Origin: Bacteroidota bacterium
GTDB taxonomy: Bacteria; Bacteroidota; Bacteroidia; Flavobacteriales_D; Crocinitomicaceae
Direction: 5' to 3'
Length of the DNA: 64,000 nt
Assembly (NCBI GenBank): GCA_016192075.1
Contig: JACPUU010000013.1
Coordinates: forward strand, 1 to 64,000
The notes under the pieces are model-generated. The model was not told the origin of the DNA. It saw only the letters and a program-made list of their open reading frames with translations, and made no database searches. Of this stretch, positions 36,401 to 45,954 are shown one piece after another. Every line of letters begins with the position of its first letter. Position 1 is the stretch's first letter. Position numbers and translations under genes: made by a program.

Positions 36401-36519
36401 CAGACCGTAATGGTGATTTAGTAACCGACGGTGTTTATTTTTATGCATATTCCGGTATCGCCAATAATGGTGTTACCTTTGAAGGACAGGGTACAACACA
36501 AGTGATTAATACAAAATAA
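33493..36519 (+). CDS. Giant surface protein with gliding-motility-type C-terminal domain (copy 1)
   Basis: A 1008-residue secreted protein. The signal peptide ends near AFAPALHA (about 23). The N-terminal domain (ATHVVGGNIAYECTG, LTTYRDCGG) resembles a beta-rich module common at the start of CHU_C proteins. SprB-type repeats occupy about 465-800, a PKD-like block (FEMTSPQFTANYYGTAPVDVHF, DTTFFWNF) about 815-910, and the last 95 residues are the CHU_C/T9SS type B domain (VFTPDGDGINDEF, NRWGIQVFE, GTDRNGD, GVYFY). It is followed after 6 bases by copy 2, so both are likely co-transcribed. Confidence 0.86.
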   Translation: MQLIYCTFILILLSGAFAPALHATHVVGGNIAYECTGTPNEFLITLTTYRDCGGSTMSTPSIDFTNSCGFAPFSVIMNLESFSEVSQLCTPEVPNSECSGGTLPGVQEYIYTATVILDPVCDAWTMSYEVCNRNASTNLTGGIGNCFFIQSTLNSATAACNNSPIITSQPIPYVCANVPVSYDFGTLEPDGNTLNFTLVSALGSGGVPITYVGGFTPSEPIPGITINPTTGQLNFTPTVPGNYVVTVMIEEYDGSGNLVGTMMHDIQFFVQTCPNTPPNAPVTITNFNNFGTNAVLNGNTITLCSDDQFCFDVVFNDPDLGDSLVLSSNVDLFLPGATFVQTGAAGNPATATICWTFQPGYTGSIISVVANDEVCPIPGIASFPIELDVPPPLNPGTNGVLTICDDAGVVNLFNSLGGSPQSGGSWFDESSNPVNPIAAADTLQSGVYDYVLGDITSGCFASAEVAVTVTGVTANWVADSLSNGTCGGAADGTAFINNITGTGGPFDIEWLLGALVIESESVTSGGSSYHNDLAIGNYTVTVTNQQGCSWTQSFSISEPPPLALSFISNEPTCYAFADGSVTANLVNGVSPYTFVMTDSAGNVLNGGGTNTINQLTTGWYYTNVADANGCSVTDSVFLDEPGLLAIDLILNQPACYGINSGIAFVDTVYNHGGPYSAVSFFWNPNPAGTNGVGQDSCTQLGPGDYALTVNDQNGCSNVFDFSVSYPDSLYFIQLGYEPAYCRLYSYQSGNGVVYAAAAGGTPDYTYEWTYLLTGANVPSTTWGGRNPGDYQIVATDDNGCTITEIITVDSLSPIADFEMTSPQFTANYYGTAPVDVHFVNQSLYFANPNDPNADTTFFWNFNSPYSGWLLSTDVNETFDSTYLSGGNYEICLVAINKNGCTDTLCKPLVIYDPLAFIPINVFTPDGDGINDEFTFIHYADAVSEFSCLIVNRWGIQVFEMTSITDKWDGTDRNGDLVTDGVYFYAYSGIANNGVTFEGQGTTQVINTK

Positions 36520-36525
36520 GACGTT

Positions 36526-39500
36526 ATGTTCAGATCAAATTCAATGTCAATGATAGTGGTTTTGATGGCCGGATTTTTACCGGTCAGTTCATTGGCACAA
36601 TTAAACGCGAACGGCGGTTACCTGATGGGTAACCAGGTTGAAGTGGGAATTCACAATCACGGGCATGAAGGTGCCCCTGATATACCCGGTTCACACAGCC
36701 GCACAAATTCATCTACCGATGTGTATTTTGGATTTGTTGCCAACCCGCAAAACGATGGTTGGGTTGATTATGACGGTGACTTTTTTACACCCGGATCACC
36801 TGAAAATGGTTTTGGACTTGAAATTAACGGGGTCAACTACAGCAACAATGGCGTTGATGCCATCTTTTTTTCCGGTACGCAATATGAAATTCCGGGTGCA
36901 CTCAGCAACTATTCTCAGATTGGTGACTGTATAAGTGTACAATGGGACGGATCAATTAATAACGTTGCCCTCAAAATTGTCTATTCACTCAATATTACCC
37001 AATTGTATTACACCACGGAGGTAACCATTACCAACAATACCGGTGCTGCCTTAAATGATGTGTACTATTACCGTAACCTGGATCCGGACAACAACGAGGA
37101 AATTAATTTTGACTACACTACCAATAATACCATTGTCTCTCAACCTACCCCGGGCTGTGAAAAGGCATTGGTTTCAGCAACACAAAGCACCCCCTGGAAT
37201 TCTTACATCGGGTTAGCCGCTATAGGACCAAATTTCAGAGTTAGTTACGGTGGTTTTTCAAACCGTGATGCATCGGATATCTGGAACGGGCTGGCTGGAC
37301 TTACCGGAACCGTAGGCGCATCTATGTTTGACGACATTGCCATTTCACTGGCTTACAAAATCAATACCCTGGCAGCAGGTGACAGCGAAACATTTCAATT
37401 CAGTGTTATTCTTGATCAGAATCAGATAGACGCCGCTTTGGCAAGTCTTTACTATTTTGATTTTACAGGAGGTTCAGGTTCACCGGCAACATTCTGTGAA
37501 CCAGTAGTAGATACTGTTTTCACCTGCGCAGGAGTACCGGCAACTATTTCAGTAGAGGGTCCCAATACCGGAGATTATACCTGGGCCTGGACACCACCTG
37601 CTGACTTAAGTACAACGGTAGGAACGACCACGCAGGCGTCTCCAAATGGTACAACCACATACACCGTAACAGGTAGCCCAATCGGTACGTGTATCACCGG
37701 TCAGATTATTAAAAACATTGTGGTGGATCTGACTGCCGGACCAGAAATTGAAATCATTGATCCGGGGCCACAGTGCGGTTCTTTTGACCTGACAACATTA
37801 GTTGTAAATGACATTAACAATACACCTGGAACCGTTACTGATTTCTTTGCGGTTATACCAGACAGTGCTGATCAGACAGCGGGAACCTGGCCTTCTACAA
37901 CCATTTCGCCGGGTGATGTGGTTTATGTGGTTATTGCAGATCCGGTTGGAGGTTGTTTTGCCTACCAACAAGTGATTATTGACTTTGGCGGATCAGGTGC
38001 TGCCGGACAGGATTCTACGGTAAGTATGTGCAACATAGACGGCACCATACTCGATCTGGATGACTATTTATCCGGAGTGGCTGCAGTTGGTACGTGGTCA
38101 GAAACAACCATCCCTGCATCCGGACAATTTAATACATCAACCGCTGTGCTGAACGGAAACGGACTGGCCGGCACCTATACGTTTGAATACCTGGTAGCCG
38201 GAGTTGCCGGTTGTCCGGATGACATTTCAAACTTTACCGTTAATCTTTTTGCGCAGCCGGTTGCAGACTTTGAATACATTGTGAACGGCCAGTCTTCAGC
38301 TGACGGACTAACAAGTGCATGTATCTCTAACCCAATTACGTTTGACAATAATTCCATTGCTGGCGGCGGCGGTGCTACCATTACAGATAATACCTGGGAT
38401 TACGGAAATACGTTTGGATCTACAACCACCAATCCAACGTATCAGTATCCGGCCACCGGCACTTATGTAATTGAACTGACGGTTGAAACCAACCAGGGTT
38501 GTACAGATACCTATTCAATGCCAATTACCATCACAACCAGTCCTACCATGGCACTCAACATTGGTGAACCATCGTGTTACGGATTTACAGACGGATCACT
38601 TACCGTAAATACAGCCGGCGGTGGACCATACACCTATATTATCACCAACGCAGCCGGAACACAGATCAATATGGCTAATACCAATACCGTCAATAACATT
38701 GGAAGCGGCTGGTATTACCTGAATGTCGATGACGGAAGCGGATGCGCAGGCATTGACTCTGTTTTCATTCCACAGCCGGATGCACTTGATGTTGATTTGA
38801 ATGTCACGCAGCCACTTTGTTACGGATTCAATACCGGACTGGCTGTTGCTGATACCGTTTTCAATTACACCGGCAATTACAACCAAATAAGTTATTTCTG
38901 GAATCCAAACCCTAATGGAATTAACGGACTTGGTGAAGACTCGTGTGTTCAACTTTCACCTGGGTCGTATGCGCTGACAATCAACGACGCAAACGGTTGC
39001 TCAAAAGTATTTGACTTTACCATTGCTTACCCTGATTCGCTTTATTTTGTGGAACTGGGTGCTGATCCGGCAAGCTGCCGTTTATTTGATTATCAGACAG
39101 GGCATGGTGTTGTTTTTGCAGCAGCATCGGGTGACAATCCAAATTATTCATACACCTGGACAAACCTTACTACCGGGGCCACAACCAACAATACTACCTG
39201 GGGTGGTCTGAATCCTGGTGATTACCAGATTCTGGTTGTAGATACAAAAGGCTGTACCCTCACTGCGGTTGTAACGGTAGAAGAATTTTCACCAATTGCA
39301 GACTTTGAAATGACCTCACCGCAGTTTACATCTGATTATTTTGGTACTGCGGTTGTAGATGTTCATTTTGTAAACCAGTCATCTTATTTTGCAAACCCGA
39401 ATGACCCCAATGCTGATACCACTTTCTTCTGGTATTTTGGATTTGAAGGTGACCCTTGGCTGATCAGTCATGATTTGTATGAAACCTTTGACCGCACCTA

Positions 39501-39882
39501 TATCGAAGGCGGAACCTACGATGTTTGCCTGGTGGCCATCAATAACAATGGTTGTTCAGACACCTTATGTAAACCGCTGGTAATTTATAACCCGCTTGCA
39601 TTTACACCGGTAAACGTGTTTACGCCAGATGGTGATGGTGCCAATGACTTGTTCAGTTTTGTAGAATATGCTGAGGGAGTTAAAGAATTCAGCTGCGTCA
39701 TTGTAAATCGCTGGGGCATAAAAATACATGAAATGACTGCAGTAACAGATACGTGGGACGGAACAGATATGAATGGCGATAAGTGCCACGACGGTGTTTA
39801 TTTTTATACCTATGAGGGCACTGCTGAAAACGGAGCCCTGTTTAAAGGACAAGGCAGCCTTGAAATTTTGCACAGTAAATAG
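36526..39882 (+). CDS. Giant surface protein with gliding-motility-type C-terminal domain (copy 2)
   Basis: A 1118-residue T9SS type B cargo protein with a signal peptide (about 25 residues, ending SSLAQ). The N-terminal 300 residues differ from copy 1 and look like a beta-sandwich (NGGYLMGNQVEVGIHNHGHEG). Central Ig-like segments, a PKD domain (TWDYGNTFGSTTTNPTYQYP) and SprB-like repeats lead into a final half nearly shared with copy 3: FEMTSPQFTSDYFGTAVVDV, VFTPDGDGANDLF, NRWGIKIHEM. A terminator follows at 39883. Confidence 0.87.
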   Translation: MFRSNSMSMIVVLMAGFLPVSSLAQLNANGGYLMGNQVEVGIHNHGHEGAPDIPGSHSRTNSSTDVYFGFVANPQNDGWVDYDGDFFTPGSPENGFGLEINGVNYSNNGVDAIFFSGTQYEIPGALSNYSQIGDCISVQWDGSINNVALKIVYSLNITQLYYTTEVTITNNTGAALNDVYYYRNLDPDNNEEINFDYTTNNTIVSQPTPGCEKALVSATQSTPWNSYIGLAAIGPNFRVSYGGFSNRDASDIWNGLAGLTGTVGASMFDDIAISLAYKINTLAAGDSETFQFSVILDQNQIDAALASLYYFDFTGGSGSPATFCEPVVDTVFTCAGVPATISVEGPNTGDYTWAWTPPADLSTTVGTTTQASPNGTTTYTVTGSPIGTCITGQIIKNIVVDLTAGPEIEIIDPGPQCGSFDLTTLVVNDINNTPGTVTDFFAVIPDSADQTAGTWPSTTISPGDVVYVVIADPVGGCFAYQQVIIDFGGSGAAGQDSTVSMCNIDGTILDLDDYLSGVAAVGTWSETTIPASGQFNTSTAVLNGNGLAGTYTFEYLVAGVAGCPDDISNFTVNLFAQPVADFEYIVNGQSSADGLTSACISNPITFDNNSIAGGGGATITDNTWDYGNTFGSTTTNPTYQYPATGTYVIELTVETNQGCTDTYSMPITITTSPTMALNIGEPSCYGFTDGSLTVNTAGGGPYTYIITNAAGTQINMANTNTVNNIGSGWYYLNVDDGSGCAGIDSVFIPQPDALDVDLNVTQPLCYGFNTGLAVADTVFNYTGNYNQISYFWNPNPNGINGLGEDSCVQLSPGSYALTINDANGCSKVFDFTIAYPDSLYFVELGADPASCRLFDYQTGHGVVFAAASGDNPNYSYTWTNLTTGATTNNTTWGGLNPGDYQILVVDTKGCTLTAVVTVEEFSPIADFEMTSPQFTSDYFGTAVVDVHFVNQSSYFANPNDPNADTTFFWYFGFEGDPWLISHDLYETFDRTYIEGGTYDVCLVAINNNGCSDTLCKPLVIYNPLAFTPVNVFTPDGDGANDLFSFVEYAEGVKEFSCVIVNRWGIKIHEMTAVTDTWDGTDMNGDKCHDGVYFYTYEGTAENGALFKGQGSLEILHSK

Positions 39883-39907
39883 ACCTGTCTGCAAAACAGG
39901 TTTGTTT
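39883..39907 (+). terminator. Terminator after copy 2
   Basis: ACCTGT (39883-39888), loop CTGCAAA, ACAGGT (39896-39901), then TTGTTT, directly after the stop codon. A 6-bp stem, moderately strong. Confidence 0.65.
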
Positions 39908-40100
39908 ACCGTGTTTGTCAATAACCGCTTCATTGGCAAACCTATTCTGACGGAGGTGGAATTTCAGGCGGATACTAATTTTACGGGTAATGCTGTGGTT
40001 CAAACGAATACATACTGACCTTTGGTTATTGGTGAAATTTGTTTTTAATTCATACCCCTTCACAACCAATATTTTTTTAAATTAACTCCAACTAAATTCT

Positions 40101-42710
40101 ATGAAAGCAACATTTCACAGTATATTCCTTTTAGCGGGATTGATGTTCATTGCTCCTATAGCAAATTCACAACTTACATGCCCACAGTTTACAGCAACAG
40201 GGCCCAGTGCATCCGGATATAATACCACTTCTGATCCGGCCTGTTCAGTTTGCGGAAGTGTAGGTACAACGCCCTGGACCGGTTTCAGCTGCGGGGGAAC
40301 CATTGTTGTAACAGCCACCCCGGCTACTACCAGTCTCACCATGGGTTTTACTTCTGTTAATACCGATGATTTCGCAACCCTGTCAATTGACGGCGGCGGG
40401 GTAATGACCCTTACGGCTGTTAATATGGGTGTTTCCGGAAACGTAGTAGGCCCCTATAACTGCAGCGGTCCGTATGGTGATGTTTTTGTAACGGTCAACT
40501 CCACACTTCCGTTTACGACGGTTAACATTGTTAATACCGGATGTTCTTCAGGCTGGGTAATTGCCTGTCCGGGAAGTACCCCCAATGCCGGTGCAGATGA
40601 TTTGACCAACCCTATTTGCTCTGGTACACTTGATTTAAATACCTTACTTGTTGGGGGTGATGCCGGCGGTGTATGGGATGAAACCACCACCAGCGGACAA
40701 TTCAATGCAGGCACCGGCGTGTTTACGGTTGGCGGTTTAACACCCGGCACCTATGATTTTACTTACACCGTTACCAGCTGCGGTGCTACCGATGTTTCTA
40801 ATTTTTCAGTACAGGTTGGCGGCGGCGGCAATGCCGGACCCGACAATACAACAGCAATCTGCGGCGGTGCTGTACCTTCTCTCAATCTGAACACTTTACT
40901 GTCCGGCGCTGATCCCGGTGGTACCTGGGCTGAGACTACTTCTTCCGGCCAATTTAATACCGGCACCGGTGTATTAAATACAGTTGGATTACCAGGCGGT
41001 TCTTATACATTTACCTATACACTTACCGGGGTTGCACCCTGCCCTACAGATGTAGCTACTATTACGGTAAATATTGATCCGGGACCAATTGCAGATTTTG
41101 ACTACACGGTCAATGGAATTTCTTCAGCCGGCGGACCCGTGACAGCCTGCATCACCAACCCCATTACATTTGATAATAACTCAACTATTCCAAGTCCTGG
41201 TACAATTGCTACCACTACCTGGGACTATGGAAACGGAGATGGTTTTACCGGTACCAACCCACCGGCCTATACCTATCCCGGTGTTGGAACGTTTATTATT
41301 GAATTAACCGTTGAGTCAAGCCTGGGTTGTACTGATGTTATGAGCATTCCAATTGAAATCACCAACGGTCCTACATTAACTGTTTCGGCAAATGATCCAA
41401 CCTGTTATCAGTTCAACGATGGTTCTGTAACAATCAACACAGCCGGTGCCGGAACCTATACCTTCCAGATTTTAAATTCACTTGGAACGCAGCTCAACAT
41501 TGCCAATTCAAACACGGCCAACAACCTGGTTTCAGGCTGGTATTATTTAAATGTGGATGACGGGCTTGGCTGCGCCGGAGTTGATTCTGTTTTCCTGGAT
41601 CAGCCAGGTGAACTAAATGCCGACCTGATCATCAATCAACCACTTTGTTATGGCGTACCAAACGGACTTGTAATTGCTGATACGGTTTACAACTACACAG
41701 GCTCATACGCCAATGTGGGCTATTACTGGAACCCAAATCCGTCAGGCACAAATGGTATAGGAAAAGATTCCTGCATACAACTGGGACCCGGGACCTATTC
41801 ACTGACCCTGAACGATGAAAACGGTTGTTCAAATACCGTTGATTTTACCATTGTTTACCCTGATTCATTGTATTTCATTGAGCTGGGTTCTGAACCGGCT
41901 TATTGCCGGCTATTCAGTTACCAATCCGGTAACGGCGTTGTTTTTGCGGCAGCCTCGGGCGGAACACCGGATTACAGTTACGGCTGGACCAACATTGTAA
42001 CAGGCGCCGCAACAGCAAATACCACCTGGGGTGGTTTGAACCCGGGTACATACCAGGTTTCAGTAACCGATGACAACGGATGTACCCTGAGTGAAACCAT
42101 TACACTGGATTCACTGAATCCCGTAGCTGATTTTGAAATGACATCACCACAGTTTACATCCAACTATTTTGGAACCGCACCGGTTGATGTGCACTTCATA
42201 AACCAGTCACTCTATTTTGCCAATCCAAACGACCCGAATGCAGATACAACCTTCTTCTGGAATTTTAATGAAGGAACATCCGGCTGGACCATCAGTCACG
42301 ATGTCAATGAAACATTTGATTCAACTTACCTGATTGGTGGTGAATACCAGGTATGCCTGGTTGCCATTAACAAAAACGGTTGTGCTGATACGCTGTGCAA
42401 ACCACTGATTATTTATAACCCGCTTGCATTTACACCGGTGAATGTTTTTACACCGGACGGAGATGGCTCAAATGACACGTTCAGTTTTGTAGAATATGCT
42501 GAAGGCGTGAAAGAATTCAGTTGCGTCATTGTAAATCGCTGGGGCCTGAAAATTCATGAAATGAGCGCTATTACTGATACGTGGGATGGCACAGACATGA
42601 ATGGCGACAAGTGTACCGACGGGGTTTATTTTTACACCTATGAGGGCACTGCTGAAAACGGAGCCCTGTTTAACGGGCAAGGTACCTTGGAAATACTGCA
42701 CAGCAAATAG
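40101..42710 (+). CDS. Giant surface protein with gliding-motility-type C-terminal domain (copy 3)
   Basis: An 869-residue T9SS type B cargo protein. The signal peptide ends IANSQ (about 24). A short Cys-rich N-terminal domain is followed by two related Ig-like segments with repeated GQFN.GTGV motifs (about 185-330), a PKD domain (TTWDYGNGDGFTGTNPPAY), SprB-like repeats, and the same last 550 or so residues as copy 2, ending VFTPDGDGSNDTF ... GQGTLEILHSK. It is separated from copy 2 by a terminator and a 218-base spacer, so it has its own promoter, not clearly seen. Confidence 0.87.
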   Translation: MKATFHSIFLLAGLMFIAPIANSQLTCPQFTATGPSASGYNTTSDPACSVCGSVGTTPWTGFSCGGTIVVTATPATTSLTMGFTSVNTDDFATLSIDGGGVMTLTAVNMGVSGNVVGPYNCSGPYGDVFVTVNSTLPFTTVNIVNTGCSSGWVIACPGSTPNAGADDLTNPICSGTLDLNTLLVGGDAGGVWDETTTSGQFNAGTGVFTVGGLTPGTYDFTYTVTSCGATDVSNFSVQVGGGGNAGPDNTTAICGGAVPSLNLNTLLSGADPGGTWAETTSSGQFNTGTGVLNTVGLPGGSYTFTYTLTGVAPCPTDVATITVNIDPGPIADFDYTVNGISSAGGPVTACITNPITFDNNSTIPSPGTIATTTWDYGNGDGFTGTNPPAYTYPGVGTFIIELTVESSLGCTDVMSIPIEITNGPTLTVSANDPTCYQFNDGSVTINTAGAGTYTFQILNSLGTQLNIANSNTANNLVSGWYYLNVDDGLGCAGVDSVFLDQPGELNADLIINQPLCYGVPNGLVIADTVYNYTGSYANVGYYWNPNPSGTNGIGKDSCIQLGPGTYSLTLNDENGCSNTVDFTIVYPDSLYFIELGSEPAYCRLFSYQSGNGVVFAAASGGTPDYSYGWTNIVTGAATANTTWGGLNPGTYQVSVTDDNGCTLSETITLDSLNPVADFEMTSPQFTSNYFGTAPVDVHFINQSLYFANPNDPNADTTFFWNFNEGTSGWTISHDVNETFDSTYLIGGEYQVCLVAINKNGCADTLCKPLIIYNPLAFTPVNVFTPDGDGSNDTFSFVEYAEGVKEFSCVIVNRWGLKIHEMSAITDTWDGTDMNGDKCTDGVYFYTYEGTAENGALFNGQGTLEILHSK

Positions 42711-42737
42711 ATCAGCCTGCCATTCTGAAAAAATCTT

Positions 42738-42765
42738 AAAAGCCGCTATGAATGCGGCTTTTTTG
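42738..42765 (+). terminator. Terminator after copy 3
   Basis: AAAAGCCGC (42738-42746), loop TATGAAT, GCGGCTTTT (42754-42762) and further T. A strong 9-bp stem. A -7-like TATCTTTG (42773-42780) follows and probably serves trhO. Confidence 0.88.
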
Positions 42766-42837
42766 TTTTCACTATCTTTGCACTGTCCTGTCTGACAAAT
42801 GACACACAGGTAACCTTTTGACTTAATTATTTATAGC

Positions 42838-43872
42838 ATGCAACTGTACAATAAACTAAGTGCGAAAGAAAGAGCAGACCTTATTGACCAGGCCGGAGTA
42901 AACCGGATCACTGTTTCTTTCTATCAGTACCATCAAATTCCAAACCCTGAAATTTTCAGGAATTTTCTTTTTGTTGAATGGGAAAAACTGGACGTTTTGG
43001 GACGAACATACGTAGCCAAAGAAGGCATTAATGCGCAGATTTCTGTGCCGGCCCCAAATTTTGAAAAATTCAGAGAACAGCTCTACAACATTCCGTTCCT
43101 GGATGGAATCAGGCTCAACATTGCTATTGAGCACGACAACAAATCTTTTCTGAAACTAAAAGTAAAAGTGCGTGACAAGATTGTGGCAGACGGACTGAAC
43201 GATGCAACCTTTGACGTAACCGACAAGGGTGTTCACCTCAAAGCAAATGAATTTAACGCTATCATTTCAAAACCAGATACCATTCTGATTGACATGCGCA
43301 ATCACTACGAAAGTGAAATAGGTCATTTTGAAAACGCCATTACGCCCGATGTGGATACGTTCAGAGATTCGCTGGATCTGATTGCCGAACAAATCAAAGG
43401 TCATGAAGAAGACCGCAATATTGTGATGTATTGCACCGGCGGTATCCGCTGTGAAAAGGCCAGTGCCTATTACAAACACAAAGGTTTTAAACGCGTTTAC
43501 CAGTTAGAGGGCGGCATTATTGAATACGTGCGGCAGATCAAGGAAGAAAACCTGCAGAATAAATTCCTGGGTAAAAATTTTGTGTTTGATGAGCGCCGTG
43601 CCGAACGTGTCAGTGACGATGTTATTTCTAAATGCCACCAGTGCGGCAAACCTGCAGACGATCACGTAAACTGTGCCAACGAGGGCTGTCACCTGCTATT
43701 TATTCAATGTGCTGAATGTGCTGAAAAAATGCAGAAATGCTGTTCTGATGAATGCATTGACGTTATTCACATGTCAGCAGGCGATCAAAAAAAATGGCGG
43801 CAGGAACATACCATCAGCAATAAAATCTTCAAAAAAGGGAGATCAGAGAAACTGAAGTTCAGTAAAAAATGA
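42838..43872 (+). CDS. trhO: tRNA uridine(34) hydroxylase, rhodanese-related
   Basis: TrhO (YceA) hydroxylates U34 of certain tRNAs to ho5U using oxygen. The 344-residue protein has the N-terminal acylphosphatase-like domain (VAKEGINAQISVP at about 59-71) and a rhodanese domain (IDMRNHYESEIGHFENA) with the active-site loop CTGGIRCEKAS (Cys199). The C-terminal part has a cysteine-rich stretch (CHQCGKPADDHVNCANEGC, then CAECAEKMQKCC) likely to bind Zn, as in longer family members. It stands alone between a terminator and a repeat-filled spacer. Confidence 0.92.
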   Translation: MQLYNKLSAKERADLIDQAGVNRITVSFYQYHQIPNPEIFRNFLFVEWEKLDVLGRTYVAKEGINAQISVPAPNFEKFREQLYNIPFLDGIRLNIAIEHDNKSFLKLKVKVRDKIVADGLNDATFDVTDKGVHLKANEFNAIISKPDTILIDMRNHYESEIGHFENAITPDVDTFRDSLDLIAEQIKGHEEDRNIVMYCTGGIRCEKASAYYKHKGFKRVYQLEGGIIEYVRQIKEENLQNKFLGKNFVFDERRAERVSDDVISKCHQCGKPADDHVNCANEGCHLLFIQCAECAEKMQKCCSDECIDVIHMSAGDQKKWRQEHTISNKIFKKGRSEKLKFSKK

Positions 43873-43881
43873 TTCTGTTTC

Positions 43882-44560
43882 TTTCCCGCTGATTGGCGCG
43901 GATTTCTTTCGCTGATTGGCGCAGATTTTTTTGCGTAATAGCGATCTGCGTGAATCCGTGGTTTTTATCTGCGTCAGCGGAATTTGCGAGAAAACTACCT
44001 TATAGCACGCGTAAAACTGATACTTTTTTGTTGCCCCGAATTCACGAATAGATTTGAAAAAAATTCGTGCATTCGTGGCTTTTTTTTTATTTCATTCAGG
44101 CTATAGCGTAAACAATCTTCTGTGCCGCGCGAAAGGTCTCGATAGAAATCGGGACGCTCGGGAGCCAAGGAATTTTGTTTTTATCTCCCGCTGATTGGCG
44201 CAGATTTTTTTTGCGTAATAGCGATCTGCGTGAATCCGCGGTTTTTTTCTGCGTCAGCGTCAGCGGAATTTGCGGGAAAACTTCCTGATCTCCCTTGTAA
44301 AACTGACACTTTTTTGTTGCCACGAATACAAGAATAGATTCTAGGGTGACCGGGAATTTTGTTTTTCTCTCCCGCCGATTGGCGCTGATTTTTTTACTCT
44401 AATCGAGATCTGCGTGAATCCGCGTTTTTTTTCTGCGTCAGCGTCAGCGGAATTTGCGGGAAAACTTCCTGATCTCCCTTGTAAAACTGACACTTTTTTG
44501 TTGCTACGAATTCACGAATAGATTCAAAAAAAATTCGTGCATTCGTGGCGATTTTTTTAC
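43882..44560. repeat. Three diverged copies of a hairpin-forming repeat
   Basis: Between trhO and the DUF2130 gene lie about 740 non-coding bases. A unit containing CCCGCTGATTGGCGCAGATT starts at 43885, 44187 and 44371 (spacings 302 and 184). Each unit holds CGCAGAT...ATCTGCG as a hairpin, then GTGAATCCGCG, TCTGCGTCAGCG, and AAAACTGACACTTTTTTGTT; copies one and three also carry ACGAATAGATT and ATTCGTGCATTCGTGGC. Copies two and three are nearly identical. Open frames here are products of the repeat, not genes. Confidence 0.85.
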
Positions 44561-44614
44561 TCAACCTCAATTAGTACGGATTGATAAACCAACTTTTTTC
44601 ATCGATTCTGATTG

Positions 44615-45922
44615 TTACTCCACCTGTGAGTCTCCATCTCCCCCATCCTCCAGCAAACCACCTTCAGACCCCAGTTCCAGAGACCGGATATCCTGCACTG
44701 AAGCCCCTGCAATGCCTTTGACGGAACCGTGCATGGCCAACGTATTGTGAATGACTTTTTCAATTTGTTTTTCGCGGCGTTTCCAAATGAGCTGCATCGC
44801 TTTTTTCTCTTTTTCCAGTTCTGTCTGCAGCGACGTAAATCCTTCTACTATGGCCTCAACCTGTTGCCGGAACTCGTTACCGGTAAGATATGAATAAAGC
44901 ATTTCCATTTTCTCACCTTTGTTTTCATTGGACTCAGAGGCCGATTTGATGCGGATCAAACTGTCTCTCAAAACAGCTGCCAGCGCCTTAAACTCAGTAT
45001 AGGAACAAACCCACACCCCATTGATGTGTGCAAAATGCTTCTGGTCTTTGGGCGGTGTTTCGGTAATTAAAACAGCCAATTCAGCACCGCTTGCACGCAT
45101 GTCGTCTTTGAGTTTATTGATCCACTCCTGCGAAAAGGCCTTGGTGCGTTTAGATTCGTAAATAATTTTGCCGCATTCCTGCATCAGGTTGTTGCGCACG
45201 GTTTGAATACAATCTGCACCGCGGGCACCCTTGGCCACTTCTTCAATTACATCAAACGGAAAAGCAGCTTTTAAAACTTCTTCAATCACCAGTTCCTGAA
45301 CCTCACCCTGCAGCTGCATTGAACCCTGTTCCATTTTGCGCTGCATTTCTTCGGTCAGTTTTTTCTGGTCATCAATTTGCTTTTTATATTCTTTCTCACG
45401 CAGTTCAAATTGTTCTGAAAAACGGCGCGACAGTTCTTCTTCACTTTGTTTTTTAACCTCCAGCATTTTTCGCTGAATCTCCAGCTCCATCTTATCCTTG
45501 ATCTCTTTCAGCTCCTGCTCTTTTTTCAGAAATTCAATTTCTTTTTTCTGAAGTTCCAGGTTTTCTTTTTGTTTTTTTTGCAGTGTTTCTTCGAGGTCTT
45601 TTAATTTCAAACCAATACTCTCTCCTGCTTCTTTTTCAGCTTTTGCTTTCGATTCTGCCAGTATTTTTTCGCGGTCTTCTTTTAATTTCTGCGCATATTC
45701 TTCACGCGCTTTTTCCTGCCGTGACTCAAACTCTTTTCGCAAATTCTCAAGGTCTGTTTGTTTGCGCAAAAATTCCTGGTTCTTTAGTTCAAGCTGTTCG
45801 GCTGCTTTTTTGTTTTTTTCCTGGAACTCACGGGTGAGTTTTTCTTCAAGTCCTTTTGCAATTGCTTCTTCAGCATTAAACGTGGTTCCGCAATTAGGGC
45901 AGGTTATCTTTGATTCACTCAT
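44615..45922 (-). CDS. DUF2130 family coiled-coil protein, nuclease-like
   Basis: A 435-residue protein. The N-terminus has a Zn-finger-like CPNCGTTFNAEEA, then a long coiled coil (about residues 25-215, Lys/Glu heptads such as EKYKKQ, KEQELKEIKDKM). The DUF2130 core follows (LVIEEVLKAAFPFDVIEEV, GADCIQTVRN, CGKIIYESKRTKAFSQEWINKL). The Asp in GADCIQ and the ESK triad resemble a PD-(D/E)XK nuclease core, which I infer from the pattern. A second helical region ends the protein. It lies 32 bases downstream of the 45955 gene, as the last gene of a four-gene unit. Confidence 0.8.
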   Translation of the reverse strand: MSESKITCPNCGTTFNAEEAIAKGLEEKLTREFQEKNKKAAEQLELKNQEFLRKQTDLENLRKEFESRQEKAREEYAQKLKEDREKILAESKAKAEKEAGESIGLKLKDLEETLQKKQKENLELQKKEIEFLKKEQELKEIKDKMELEIQRKMLEVKKQSEEELSRRFSEQFELREKEYKKQIDDQKKLTEEMQRKMEQGSMQLQGEVQELVIEEVLKAAFPFDVIEEVAKGARGADCIQTVRNNLMQECGKIIYESKRTKAFSQEWINKLKDDMRASGAELAVLITETPPKDQKHFAHINGVWVCSYTEFKALAAVLRDSLIRIKSASESNENKGEKMEMLYSYLTGNEFRQQVEAIVEGFTSLQTELEKEKKAMQLIWKRREKQIEKVIHNTLAMHGSVKGIAGASVQDIRSLELGSEGGLLEDGGDGDSQVE

Positions 45923-45954
45923 AAAATCAATTTAGAATTAAAAAAACGAAGAAA

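Noticed and set aside
44096-44323. 75-codon minus frame in the repeat array
   Set aside because: Lies wholly within repeat units that carry hairpins; no start context and no homology by eye.
43885-44560. Possible CRISPR array because of evenly repeated units
   Set aside because: Units are about 180 and 302 bases apart, diverged, and lack short identical repeats with unique spacers; no cas genes nearby.
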